This document shows, piece by piece, positions 25,598-34,522 of a DNA stretch of 64,000 bases. The stretch is from G963676655 sp963676655 (GTDB lineage Bacteria > Verrucomicrobiota > Lentisphaeria > Victivallales > Victivallaceae): assembly GCA_963676655.2 (NCBI GenBank), contig CAXXKX010000002.1, positions 496,001 to 560,000 of the forward strand. The letters are read 5' to 3'. Made by a program: the position numbers and the translations under genes. The notes beneath the pieces were generated by a model. That model ran no database searches. It saw nothing but the letters and a program-made list of their open reading frames with translations, and was not told where the DNA came from. Within the stretch, counting starts at the first letter, position 1. Every line of letters starts with the position of its first letter.

Positions 25598-28252
25598 CTA
25601 ACTAACGGCCATTTCAGTTTTTTTGTTTTTTTCAGACTTTGCCAAATCAGGATCGAAATAAAGGTTTTTAAGTTCAGGGGCATACTTCTTTGCCATCCGG
25701 TAAAGGAAGCCGGATGAGGCGTTGACATATTGTCCGTCACGAGCCAATGCGCGCTTCATTCGTACAAAAATATTTGATTTACCCTGGTTTTCCAGACAAT
25801 CCATATCACCAATAATATACATCTCCCGCCGGCTTCTGGTGTGTGCCACGTTGATCCGGTTTGGCGCTCCAACAAAACCGATTCCGCGTTTGTTGTTGCT
25901 GCGGACATAGCAAATAATTGTCACATCGCTTTCTCCGCCCTGGAAACTGTCCACAGTTGATATGTTCAGATTTATGAAATTGCGCCATTCGTCCGGGGTG
26001 ATACTTCGACCGAGAATTCTGGACGATATGTCACGTGATACCATTTGTCGCAATAAACTGACCTGGCGTCGGTAAGGGGCAATTATTACAATTTCATTGA
26101 GCGGACAGCGTTTCATCGCCCGATAAAGAGCTGCGCAGCAAAGTAACGCCTCGGTCCGGTTCTCCAGTCCGGGCTTGCCCCCCTCGAAAACCAGTTTTTC
26201 ATGACGCATTTCATCAGGCAGTCCGGAAGTCGAGTAAAGTCTCAGAGTTGACTGGGGATATTTTTCCATGCGTTCCGGAAACGATAACTGATAGTATTCA
26301 GCGTTTCGGCTCGGTTTTACTTCCGCGTCGTAAAACAGAGTCGAGGAGAAACGCAACAGCCTGGGATTTTGACAACGGAATGAACTCTTCAATAATTCGA
26401 CCGGAAATCCTCGATATTCGGCCAGATACTCAAGTGCGCTGCCGCTGATGAAGCAACGTCGTGCTTCAGGCATCGGGCCGAATTTTTCTTCGAGTTCTTT
26501 GATTACTTCCTCAGGACGAGGGAAGGGGGGTAACTGACGGTGATCGCCAAACAGTATGGTACGTCGTGCCATTGCTGCGCAGAGTAGAAATTCCTCAAGC
26601 CGGGACATTCCAGCCTCGTCAAATAGAATGACATCAAAGAGCCCGTTTATTTCTATATCGTCTCCGATGAGTTTTTGTTTCAGCAGTCCGGCATGTGTTC
26701 CGGCATAAATTCCACCGCCGTAACGGTCCCGGCGTTCACGGAATTTACGGATGTTTTGTTCATGTCCGATCCAGCAATTATAAGCAACGTCTGACGCAAT
26801 GTTGCGCTCAATACCGCCGAACCTCAATACCGGCAGCTTATCCATTACCCGCCGGCAGATATTGTCTACCGCTGTATTACTTGGTGCGGTAACCAGTAGA
26901 CGGCGGCCTTCGCGGCATAGTTGACGTAAAACCTGTTCTAGAAGATAGGTTTTGCCTGTTCCTGGCGGCCCCTGGACGAGAACGGTCGGATTATTATCGT
27001 TGACTGCTTTGAGCCAGGCGGCAGCCTGACTGATTTCAAGGAAATCAGGCGGAGTAATATTTGCTTCATGGGCAGTAGGGCAATCCTGGGCTCCAAGTAA
27101 CCGGTATACCGCGCTTTGATGGTGTAAAGTCTTGTTGCGCCATTGCCCCAGTAAGTCAGTCATCAACAAAGCCATTTGCCTGGCGGTTACCGCCCGACGT
27201 CTTATAGAGAAATTTTCAGGATTGTCCATGAATGCTTGACCATGAGCACAACGGAGTCTTCCGTATACTACATCAATATCAAACTCGTCGACCCGCAGAG
27301 TACCGAATACATCGCGTTCATCACTTTTATAAACATTTAGGATATCTCCAATAACAATCTCCAGTCCATCAGGGATTGGCAGTTCAAGTGGAATATCGTT
27401 TTTTTCATCTGAATCAAGAATCTTTACGTTAGATAATGGAAGTGCAAAATTATTTTCATATTCAAGAGATTTTTGACAGCAATGGGTAAGTTCTTCAATC
27501 ATTTCGGACGCTTCCCATTCCGGCAAGGGATGGATCAACTCGGGCGGCGGTTCTTCAATTTCCTCTTCGATTTCGATTTCCAGTTCGGTTTCAGCGTCAA
27601 CTTCAATATTTGATTCTGGTTCGTTGTCCATATCGAATGGCAGTAATAGTTGCCCGGTAATTTCATCGTCTGGGAGTTCTTCGCAAACCTCATTGATCAT
27701 TTTCTTTAATGGGCCGAGCTTGATTTTTTTCAATGCTTTTTCCGTTCCGGGAGGATAGCGGTCAGCCAGTTCACAAAAAGTTTCAATGAAACGTTTTTTC
27801 GTGAATTTACGAACATCTTGTCCTGAATAATTTTTACGCACGTATTCAACCACGTCGTAAACTATTTCCAGTTTTTCCCCGTATCCGAGTTCATGGCGTT
27901 TTGATATGCTGGTTACTTTATCGAGTATTGCGGGTATACCATCCTGAAAACCCAGAATATAATCAGTCTGAACATCGCCGGATTCTATTCTAAGAATTGG
28001 AGAATTTCTGGTGATGTTCCAGTCATAGCATGCGATATTTTTTCCTGATTCCTGCAGTGATATTTTACGGTTGAATATTTTTAAATGGTCTTCGTCGAGT
28101 AATACTGGTCGTGGGCGACACATATTTCTCCACAGTGCGAAAAATTCCATATTCAATTGCCATGCAGCATTAGCTGACTGCATGCGTTGTGCTTCCTCGA
28201 ACAACAGATTTATTTTGTCGATTTCTTCAGTACTCATAAAGCAGTTGTCCAT
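25598..28252 (-). CDS. Superfamily 1 helicase, UPF1/DNA2-like
   Basis: 884 residues. The C-terminal half has all SF1B motifs: Walker A VQGPPGTGKTYLLEQ, motif II LFDEAGMSRLEE, GDHRQLPPFPRPEEV, SSFRCQNPRLLRFSS, IIAPYRRQVSLL, STVDSFQGGESDVTI and NVAHTRSRREMYIIGD. The N-terminal 400 residues are not recognised. They include a long acidic, Glu-rich stretch (about 215-245) that may be a flexible linker. Members unwind DNA or RNA 5' to 3'. The start is uncertain (ATG 28252 or 28237). It is co-transcribed with the downstream GNAT gene, and the pairing has no obvious meaning. Confidence 0.88.
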   Translation of the reverse strand: MDNCFMSTEEIDKINLLFEEAQRMQSANAAWQLNMEFFALWRNMCRPRPVLLDEDHLKIFNRKISLQESGKNIACYDWNITRNSPILRIESGDVQTDYILGFQDGIPAILDKVTSISKRHELGYGEKLEIVYDVVEYVRKNYSGQDVRKFTKKRFIETFCELADRYPPGTEKALKKIKLGPLKKMINEVCEELPDDEITGQLLLPFDMDNEPESNIEVDAETELEIEIEEEIEEPPPELIHPLPEWEASEMIEELTHCCQKSLEYENNFALPLSNVKILDSDEKNDIPLELPIPDGLEIVIGDILNVYKSDERDVFGTLRVDEFDIDVVYGRLRCAHGQAFMDNPENFSIRRRAVTARQMALLMTDLLGQWRNKTLHHQSAVYRLLGAQDCPTAHEANITPPDFLEISQAAAWLKAVNDNNPTVLVQGPPGTGKTYLLEQVLRQLCREGRRLLVTAPSNTAVDNICRRVMDKLPVLRFGGIERNIASDVAYNCWIGHEQNIRKFRERRDRYGGGIYAGTHAGLLKQKLIGDDIEINGLFDVILFDEAGMSRLEEFLLCAAMARRTILFGDHRQLPPFPRPEEVIKELEEKFGPMPEARRCFISGSALEYLAEYRGFPVELLKSSFRCQNPRLLRFSSTLFYDAEVKPSRNAEYYQLSFPERMEKYPQSTLRLYSTSGLPDEMRHEKLVFEGGKPGLENRTEALLCCAALYRAMKRCPLNEIVIIAPYRRQVSLLRQMVSRDISSRILGRSITPDEWRNFINLNISTVDSFQGGESDVTIICYVRSNNKRGIGFVGAPNRINVAHTRSRREMYIIGDMDCLENQGKSNIFVRMKRALARDGQYVNASSGFLYRMAKKYAPELKNLYFDPDLAKSEKNKKTEMAVS

Positions 28253-28444
28253 ACAGCCATATCCAAACTTATTTCCATCAATATGATTTTATCAAATTCA
28301 AAATTTCGTTTCATACGAATTATTTCCTGTGGTTTCATACTACAAGCAATTTTAACTATATATGTAAAAAAAATAACTGCAAGCATAAAATGAATTTTTT
28401 TTGAGGTTAATTATATATATTTTTAATTACCATGTATTTTTTAT

Positions 28445-28471
28445 TTGACATTCGCAAAACTGGTATTATTG
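28445..28471 (+). promoter_or_regulatory. Candidate promoter of the second RAYT-like gene
   Basis: TTGACA near 28445 with a TATTGT/TATTAT-like -10 about 16 bp downstream, and AGGAG before the ATG at 28498. The 245-bp gap to the helicase gene is very AT-rich and otherwise empty. Confidence 0.35.
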
Positions 28472-28497
28472 TAATTCAAAACACATAGGAGACTATT

Positions 28498-29469
28498 ATG
28501 AAACGAATGAAAATTGCGGACCAGGGCTGCTACTATCACCTGATGAACCGGGTCTCAGGCTACAAAGGCGACCTGCCTTTTTCCGAAGTAGACCGGGAAT
28601 ACGGCTTCACATTGCTGCAAAATCTCACGGAATATTTCCTGATTGAGGTTATTTCAGCCGCGTGGATGGGCAACCATTTCCATCTGGTAGTTTACGCTCC
28701 AGGCAAAAATGAACTGCCGTCTGAGGCTGAAATAGCCGCCCGTCACAACGCTTATTACAAGTCAATGGAAGGTGATTTCACCTACGCGATGAAAAAAATG
28801 CCCTACATCGAACCCAAACACAAAAAACTCTGTCGCGAAGTCGGTGAAAAAATGATCGACATCAGCTATTTTATGAGAGCTTATCAACAGCGTTTTTCCG
28901 TGGTTTTCAACCGTACCTACGAGCACATCGGCAGATTATGGGCCGATCGGTTTAAAAGCGTTATCATCGAAGGCGCCGACGCACTGGAAGCGTGTTTACA
29001 ATACGTCGAACTCAACCCGGTCCGGGCCAAATTGACCGAAAACCCGGCCGATTACCGATTTACCACCTGGGGACGCTACTGCGGTAGCGGCAAACATGCA
29101 TACCACGCCAACTTCATCAAACACTATAAAAAATTGATTGATTATACTGATACTTCGAACTGGAGCGATGCAGATTATTATACTGAATTCAAGTGTTCAC
29201 TGACCCGGATAATCGCCGCCGAACGCGGTGCGAACGCGGCCGAAATCGCAGAGGAAGAACAAGCAGTGCGCCGCAAAGAATCGATGCCGGTCCGATTCCT
29301 GAGGCGCACCCGACACTTCACCGATGGAGCGATATTAGGTTCAAAACTATTCATCCGAGAAACCGCCCGCAAATTTGATGATCCAGACCGGGTGGAAAAT
29401 AAACAATTAAGCCGCGGCCTTGACCCGAAAGGCACCGCAATATACTGCTTCCGAAAGTTACTTTTGTAA
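28498..29469 (+). CDS. RAYT-like HUH (Y1) transposase, copy 2
   Basis: 323 residues, clearly paralogous to the gene at 12758 over the full length (shared WMGNHFHLVVYAPG, KMIDIS.FM.AYQ, VELNPVRA, TTWGRYC.SGKH, LFIRET). The HUH motif HFH and the Tyr in MRAYQQRF are intact. RAYTs process single-stranded palindromic REP repeats; the substrate here is unknown. No terminal inverted repeats flank it, so it is not a classical IS. It is oriented with the sensor kinase downstream but separated by 229 bp, so it is probably a solo gene. Confidence 0.87.
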   Translation: MKRMKIADQGCYYHLMNRVSGYKGDLPFSEVDREYGFTLLQNLTEYFLIEVISAAWMGNHFHLVVYAPGKNELPSEAEIAARHNAYYKSMEGDFTYAMKKMPYIEPKHKKLCREVGEKMIDISYFMRAYQQRFSVVFNRTYEHIGRLWADRFKSVIIEGADALEACLQYVELNPVRAKLTENPADYRFTTWGRYCGSGKHAYHANFIKHYKKLIDYTDTSNWSDADYYTEFKCSLTRIIAAERGANAAEIAEEEQAVRRKESMPVRFLRRTRHFTDGAILGSKLFIRETARKFDDPDRVENKQLSRGLDPKGTAIYCFRKLLL

Positions 29470-29698
29470 TTAATTCATTGATAAGTTTGAAATAAGAAAT
29501 TACAAAAAATCATAACTTTGTTTTGTGTCTGAAATGAATATTAATAGACTGAGTTAGATAATTATATTTAACAACTTGTGATATTGAGAGATTACCGCTA
29601 AGGAGTGTATAAATATTGGTTATTTCCTGAAAAATAACTGGAACATGAATTATATTGCAGTTATATTTATATAGATATGAATCAGGAGATAATTTTTT

Positions 29699-31465
29699 GT
29701 GAATAAATATATGTATGACAGAAATCAAACACGACGTTTGATCGTGTTTTTGAGTTTTTTAATTATTGCAGGTTTTGTGGCGACAAGTCTGATCAGTTAC
29801 TTTGTGTCCAGAGCTTCTTTGCGTAAGAAGATTGTTACCAGTGAGTTACCTTTGACTAGTGATAATATTTATTCTGAAATTCAACGTGATTTACTTGCCC
29901 CTGTATTTATTTCATCCATGATGGCAAATGACACATTTCTGCAAAACTGGGTTGTTGAAGGGGAGAATAATGTCGGTGAAATTACTGATTACTTACATTC
30001 TATTCAAACCAAATACAATACTTTTACCAGTTTTTTTGTTTCAGATAAGAGCAGGATTTATTATCAAAGTAAAGGTATCTTGAAAAAAGTTAAACCGGAT
30101 GAAAAACGTGATGAATGGTATTTTAGAGTTCGCAAAATGAAGGCGGGTTATGAAATAAACGTAGATCCGGATATGGCGAATAAAGATACCATGACCATAT
30201 TTATCAATCATAAAGTTTATGATCGAAAAAGAAACTATATTGGCGCTGCCGGAGTTGGTTTGAAAGTAAGTGCTGTAAAATCCCTGATTGAATCTTACCA
30301 TGCAAAGTACCATCGCAATATTTATTTTATTGATCATGACGGAAACATTGCTTTGAGCAGTGCTTCGATCGATTTAAGTAATACAAACGTCAGAAAAGTT
30401 GCCGGCATTTCATCGGTGACGGATAAAATTCTTAAAAACAAGAGTAATCGTCTTGAGTACCATAGGAACGGAAAAATATTTTATCTGAATACCCGTTATA
30501 TACCCGAGTTGAAATGGTATTTGTTAGTCGAACAGGCTGCTGACTCTTCAAACGGAGGTATTTTCAGAACATTGCTTTTCAACTTGATATTAAGCGGTTG
30601 TGTATCGGTTATTGTAATACTCATAACAGTAATGCTGTTGGATGTTTACCAGCGTCAACTCAGGGATATGGTTGCGGCTGATTTTCGCCTAAAAGGAATC
30701 AATAAGGATCAGCAGGAGGAAATTGCCAAGCAGCATCAGGCTTTGCTGGAAAGCAATAATAAGCTGACTGAACTGAACCGGTCAAAAGATACGCTCTTTT
30801 CGATAATCTCCCACGACTTAAGATCTCCGGTCGGCAACATATATAATTTGCTTGAAATGCTTGAAGAGGATATTACAGATGCGGATGAAGAGGTTAAAGA
30901 TATCATTGCACGGTTAAAGGATATTTCCGAGTCAACCGTCGGACTTCTTGATAATCTGTTCAATTGGGCTAAGAGCCAGATATCCGAGGTATCGTTTGAT
31001 CCCCGGGAACTAGAGCTGAAAATTATTCTGCAGGAGTGCCGTGAGCAGCTCAACACGCAATCTGAAAGGAAAAATATCGATGTTGGCCTGAATTGTCAGC
31101 CGGGATTGAAGGTATATGCTGACGAGAACATGGTAAAGACGATAATTCGTAATTTGCTTTCGAACGCAATCAAGTTTACGCCTGATAATGGTAAAATATT
31201 TATTGATGCGATTGCCAGAGGCAATAAGGTGTCTGTTTCGGTACATGATTCAGGGGTTGGAATTGCTGCGTCCCGGTTGCCGGAAATTTTTGTTTTCGCC
31301 AAAAACAAAAGTACTGAAGGTACTGACGGCGAGCGAGGTACCGGGCTTGGCTTGGCTTTGTGTCAGGATCTGGCCGAGTTGAACGGCGGAGACATTAAGG
31401 TGATCAGCGAAACGGGGACTGGAAGCACTTTTACCTTGAATTTAAAAGCATCTAAAGCTACTTAA
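29699..31465 (+). CDS. Membrane sensor histidine kinase with extracytoplasmic sensor domain
   Basis: 588 residues. TM1 is about 14-35, an extracytoplasmic Cache-like domain spans about 36-285, TM2 is about 290-312, and a coiled-coil linker (about 318-360) is followed by HisKA with phosphorylated His about 372 (SIISHDLRSPVGN). The ATPase domain has N box NLLSNAIKF, G1 DSGVGI and G2 GTGLGLAL. No HAMP domain is recognised. GTG 29699 is the start, with AGGAG upstream. There is no response regulator next to it, so it is an orphan kinase; the response-regulator/PP2C protein at 34519 is the closest receiver. Its last 4 bp overlap the convergent pseudouridine synthase gene. Confidence 0.9.
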   Translation: MNKYMYDRNQTRRLIVFLSFLIIAGFVATSLISYFVSRASLRKKIVTSELPLTSDNIYSEIQRDLLAPVFISSMMANDTFLQNWVVEGENNVGEITDYLHSIQTKYNTFTSFFVSDKSRIYYQSKGILKKVKPDEKRDEWYFRVRKMKAGYEINVDPDMANKDTMTIFINHKVYDRKRNYIGAAGVGLKVSAVKSLIESYHAKYHRNIYFIDHDGNIALSSASIDLSNTNVRKVAGISSVTDKILKNKSNRLEYHRNGKIFYLNTRYIPELKWYLLVEQAADSSNGGIFRTLLFNLILSGCVSVIVILITVMLLDVYQRQLRDMVAADFRLKGINKDQQEEIAKQHQALLESNNKLTELNRSKDTLFSIISHDLRSPVGNIYNLLEMLEEDITDADEEVKDIIARLKDISESTVGLLDNLFNWAKSQISEVSFDPRELELKIILQECREQLNTQSERKNIDVGLNCQPGLKVYADENMVKTIIRNLLSNAIKFTPDNGKIFIDAIARGNKVSVSVHDSGVGIAASRLPEIFVFAKNKSTEGTDGERGTGLGLALCQDLAELNGGDIKVISETGTGSTFTLNLKASKAT

Positions 31466-32475
31466 ATATTCTGTTCGGATTGTTTATATGGTTCCAGTTT
31501 ATTCAGTAATGATTGCAGACTTTTATCCGGAGTTGCGTGCAAATCCAGCCGCTCTCCTGTAAAGGGATGGGTAAAACAAAGTCTTTCAGAAAGCAGGAAT
31601 ATACGGTGAAAATTGAATTTTTCCCGATACAACCGGTTATGATAGCCATCACCATAGTTGGTGTCGCCGATTACCGGGTGGCTGATTGAACACATGTGGC
31701 GTCGGATTTGGTGGGTGCGTCCGGTCAGGAGATTTATTTTTACCAGCGAACAACGGGCTGTCTCATAAGGACGAACGGGGAACGGCATTTCGTACCGGGC
31801 CAAAGTGGTGTATTCGGTTGTCGAATCACGCTTTATTTCCTGCTTCCCCTGTTTAAGTGGTCGTTCAATGACGCCCTGATCATCGGTCCAGCCGCGAACC
31901 AGAGTCAAGTATTCTTTGACGACAAGTCGTTCTTCAAACATTTGTGAGAAGACACCGTTTGCTTCGTCGGAAAGCGCAAATAGCAGCAGACCGGAAGTTT
32001 GCCGATCGAGACGATGTGACGGATGTACAAACATCCCGAGTTGATCACGGAGCAGTTGCAGGACGCATTCACGGTCATCGGATTTATCCGAACGATGGAC
32101 CAGCAGGCCGCATGGTTTATGGATGATTACACAATGTTCGTCCCGATACATAATTCTGAATTGAGTCTTGATTAATTTTTTTCTGGAGGCCAGCAGCAGA
32201 GCGGCAATGGTTGGCAGATCAAGGATATTTCCTTCAAGAGCTTGATTGACTGCGGAACTGAAGTGACGCGCGTTAAGTTGTTCAAGGTCGCTTGCGGTAT
32301 CAGGTTCGATCTGTGCGATTACCAGGGGCAGTTCGGATCGTTCGATTACCGGACGTAGCTCAACTTTCCCGAACTGTTCGTGGAACATTTCGGTATCAGG
32401 GAAACGCATTCCCGGCCAGAGGTAGACGAAGCCGGCGTTATCGTATGGAATAATTATTGTGTGGTTGTTTGTCAT
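31462..32475 (-). CDS. RluA-family pseudouridine synthase (TruC-like) with N-terminal extension
   Basis: About 337 residues. The catalytic domain (about 105-325) has IIHKPCGLLVHRSD, the active-site HRLDRQTSGLLLFA with catalytic Asp, and the late RTHQIRRHM. It converts uridine to pseudouridine in RNA; the compact domain without an S4 module is like TruC (tRNA U65). The first 100 residues have no RluA/TruC counterpart that I recognise. ATG 32475 (MTNNHTIII) is chosen because the longer frame starting at 32520 runs through the enolase terminator. Confidence 0.85.
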   Translation of the reverse strand: MTNNHTIIIPYDNAGFVYLWPGMRFPDTEMFHEQFGKVELRPVIERSELPLVIAQIEPDTASDLEQLNARHFSSAVNQALEGNILDLPTIAALLLASRKKLIKTQFRIMYRDEHCVIIHKPCGLLVHRSDKSDDRECVLQLLRDQLGMFVHPSHRLDRQTSGLLLFALSDEANGVFSQMFEERLVVKEYLTLVRGWTDDQGVIERPLKQGKQEIKRDSTTEYTTLARYEMPFPVRPYETARCSLVKINLLTGRTHQIRRHMCSISHPVIGDTNYGDGYHNRLYREKFNFHRIFLLSERLCFTHPFTGERLDLHATPDKSLQSLLNKLEPYKQSEQNI

Positions 32476-32483
32476 AAAATGAG

Positions 32484-32516
32484 AAAAAAACGGGAACCGT
32501 TTGTCGCGGTTCCCGT
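32484..32516 (-). terminator. eno: Rho-independent terminator of enolase
   Basis: On the minus strand, a 10-bp GC-rich stem (core CGGGAACCG / CGGTTCCCG), 7-base loop, then seven T residues. It starts 26 bp after the enolase stop. Confidence 0.92.
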
Positions 32517-32541
32517 GCATTTAAAGCATTGTTATTTCAGC

Positions 32542-33816
32542 TCAGCCGCCGTAAATGGCCTGATCGCCGAGGTATTCCTCGATGCGCAGGAGCTGATTGT
32601 ATTTACATATACGGTCGGTACGGCTCATTGAACCGGTTTTGATTTGGCCGGCATTGGTAGCAACCGCGATATCCGCGATAGTCGTATCTTCGGTTTCACC
32701 GGAACGGTGGGAAACTACCGCGGTGTAACCGGCTTTGTGGGCCATTTCAATCGCGTCCAGGGTTTCAGTCAAAGTACCGATCTGGTTAACTTTGATCAGA
32801 ATTGAGTTTGCCGCGCCCATGTCGATACCTTTTTTCAGGTATTCGACATTGGTTACAAACAAGTCATCTCCGACCAACTGACAGCAACTGCCGATTTTTT
32901 CGGTCAGGATTTTCCACCCATCCCAGTCGCCTTCGTCCATGCCGTCTTCGATGGAGTCGATCGGGTATTTTGCGATGAGTCCGGCCAGATAGTCCGCCTG
33001 GGCTGCCGCGTCGCGTTTGGCGCCGGTTTCACCTTCAAAGATGGAGTAATCATAAACGCCGTCTTTATAGAATTCAGAAGCTGCGCAGTCGAGGGCTATT
33101 TTTACATCGGTGCCCGGAGTATATCCGGCCAGTTCGATTGCGGCCATGATTGAGTCAAGAGCTTCTTCGGTGCCGCCGGAGAAATTCGGCGCAAAGCCGC
33201 CTTCGTCGCCGACTGCGGTGCTCAGACCTTTGTCATGCAGGATTTTTTTCAGGTTGTGGAAAACCTCGGACCCCATCCGGATCGCTTCACGGAAACAGCA
33301 GGCACCTACCGGGCGGATCATGAATTCCTGGAAAGCGATCGGGGCATCTGAATGTGAACCGCCGTTGATAATGTTCATCATCGGGACCGGGAGGGTTTTG
33401 CCGTTAACGCCGCCGATGTAGCGGAATAAAGGAATTTCGAGACAATTGGCCGCTGCATGTGCGACAGCCAGAGAAACTCCGAGGATGGCATTAGCGCCAA
33501 GATTTTTTTTGGTTGGAGTGCCGTCAAGTTCAAGCATCGCGGAATCGATTGCGACTTGATCCAGGGCGTCCATGCCTTCGATTTCCGGGAAAATCTTTTC
33601 GTTGACATTGCGGACGGCTTTTTGAACGCCTTTGCCCATATAGCGTTTTTTATCGCCGTCGCGCAGTTCAAGGGCTTCATTTTCGCCGGTTGACGCGCCG
33701 CTGGGGACTGCCGCGGTACCTTTGGCTCCGCATTCCAGAATGACTTCGACTTCAATTGTCGGGTTACCGCGAGAATCAATGATTTCACGAGCATGGATAT
33801 CATAAATAGCAGACAT
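32542..33816 (-). CDS. eno: Enolase
   Basis: 424 residues, standard length. It interconverts 2-phosphoglycerate and phosphoenolpyruvate in glycolysis. Motifs seen are IHAREIIDSRGNPTIEVEV at the start, GGSHSDAPIAFQEFMI, VGDEGGFAPN, SIEDGMDEGDWDGW, VGDDLFVTN, ILIKVNQIGTLTET and VSHRSGETEDT, covering the Mg2+ ligands and catalytic Glu/Lys. ATG 33816 (MSAIYD) has GGAGAA upstream and gives the family N-terminus. It is a single gene with its own terminator. Confidence 0.98.
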   Translation of the reverse strand: MSAIYDIHAREIIDSRGNPTIEVEVILECGAKGTAAVPSGASTGENEALELRDGDKKRYMGKGVQKAVRNVNEKIFPEIEGMDALDQVAIDSAMLELDGTPTKKNLGANAILGVSLAVAHAAANCLEIPLFRYIGGVNGKTLPVPMMNIINGGSHSDAPIAFQEFMIRPVGACCFREAIRMGSEVFHNLKKILHDKGLSTAVGDEGGFAPNFSGGTEEALDSIMAAIELAGYTPGTDVKIALDCAASEFYKDGVYDYSIFEGETGAKRDAAAQADYLAGLIAKYPIDSIEDGMDEGDWDGWKILTEKIGSCCQLVGDDLFVTNVEYLKKGIDMGAANSILIKVNQIGTLTETLDAIEMAHKAGYTAVVSHRSGETEDTTIADIAVATNAGQIKTGSMSRTDRICKYNQLLRIEEYLGDQAIYGG

Positions 33817-34024
33817 GATCCATTTCTCCATTTTTTGCTTTTGATTTTTAATATGGGATAAACCGGTGCATCCGGTTGATAGTAAATATAACATATGTAA
33901 ACGTATATTGCAATCCCGCTGATTTTTAATTTCAATTATTCAGAGTCGCAAAAGAGTCTTCGATCTCCGGGGATAATTCAAGTTTGACTGGATTAACCTT
34001 GTGGAACGGGAAAGGTTAAGTCGA

Positions 34025-34522
34025 TTATTTTTTCAGCTTAGCTTCCTGTTCCAGTAATTCGACCACGTCTTTGAACTCTTCGGCATTTTTCTCGTTCAGC
34101 GACCTCAGACGGCGATGAGCATTCAGGATGGCAATAGCCAGCTCCGCTTCAGTGCTGTCTATATTGGGTGCGTCTTGAAAGGTTTCCGGAGAGTAGTCGC
34201 AATCATCCACGACAATAAACACTTCATCCAGGCCTATTCCACTCAACAGGTAATTGATATTATTATTAGTGGAAAGCACGGTGACTTTTTGTTTGTTTTT
34301 TTCAAACATCAGATTAGCCGCTTTAGCCAGCATGCCCAAAATAGTACTGTCAAAATATTCCGACTCGGTCAGGTCCAACATGACATTTTCCATGTCCGGA
34401 TCGGCAAAAACGGCATCAATTAGCGCCTCAAGGTCGGCGCCGATATCAAAACGGAGATTGCCGATCAGTTTGATAAAATAGTATTTGTCTTTTTTCGCAT
34501 ATAGGATTTTGCCTGTCTTCAT
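34025..34522 (-). CDS. STAS-domain protein, anti-sigma-factor antagonist type
   Basis: 165 residues. The STAS domain (about 5-110) has VMLDLTESEYFDSTILGMLAKA, with the Ser/Thr of DST at the normal phosphorylation position. A helical, charged tail (about 125-165) follows and is not part of a minimal SpoIIAA-type protein. It overlaps the end of the response-regulator/PP2C gene by 4 bp, so the two are translationally coupled. The phosphatase probably acts on this STAS protein in a partner switch. No anti-sigma kinase gene is in the window. Confidence 0.88.
   Translation of the reverse strand: MKTGKILYAKKDKYYFIKLIGNLRFDIGADLEALIDAVFADPDMENVMLDLTESEYFDSTILGMLAKAANLMFEKNKQKVTVLSTNNNINYLLSGIGLDEVFIVVDDCDYSPETFQDAPNIDSTEAELAIAILNAHRRLRSLNEKNAEEFKDVVELLEQEAKLKK

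Noticed and set aside
32476..32520. Upstream in-frame start of the pseudouridine synthase
   Set aside because: The added residues are encoded by the enolase terminator hairpin.
33990..34020. 8-bp hairpin (TTAACCTT / AAGGTTAA) just after the STAS gene as a terminator
   Set aside because: No T-tract follows on the minus strand, so it was not listed.
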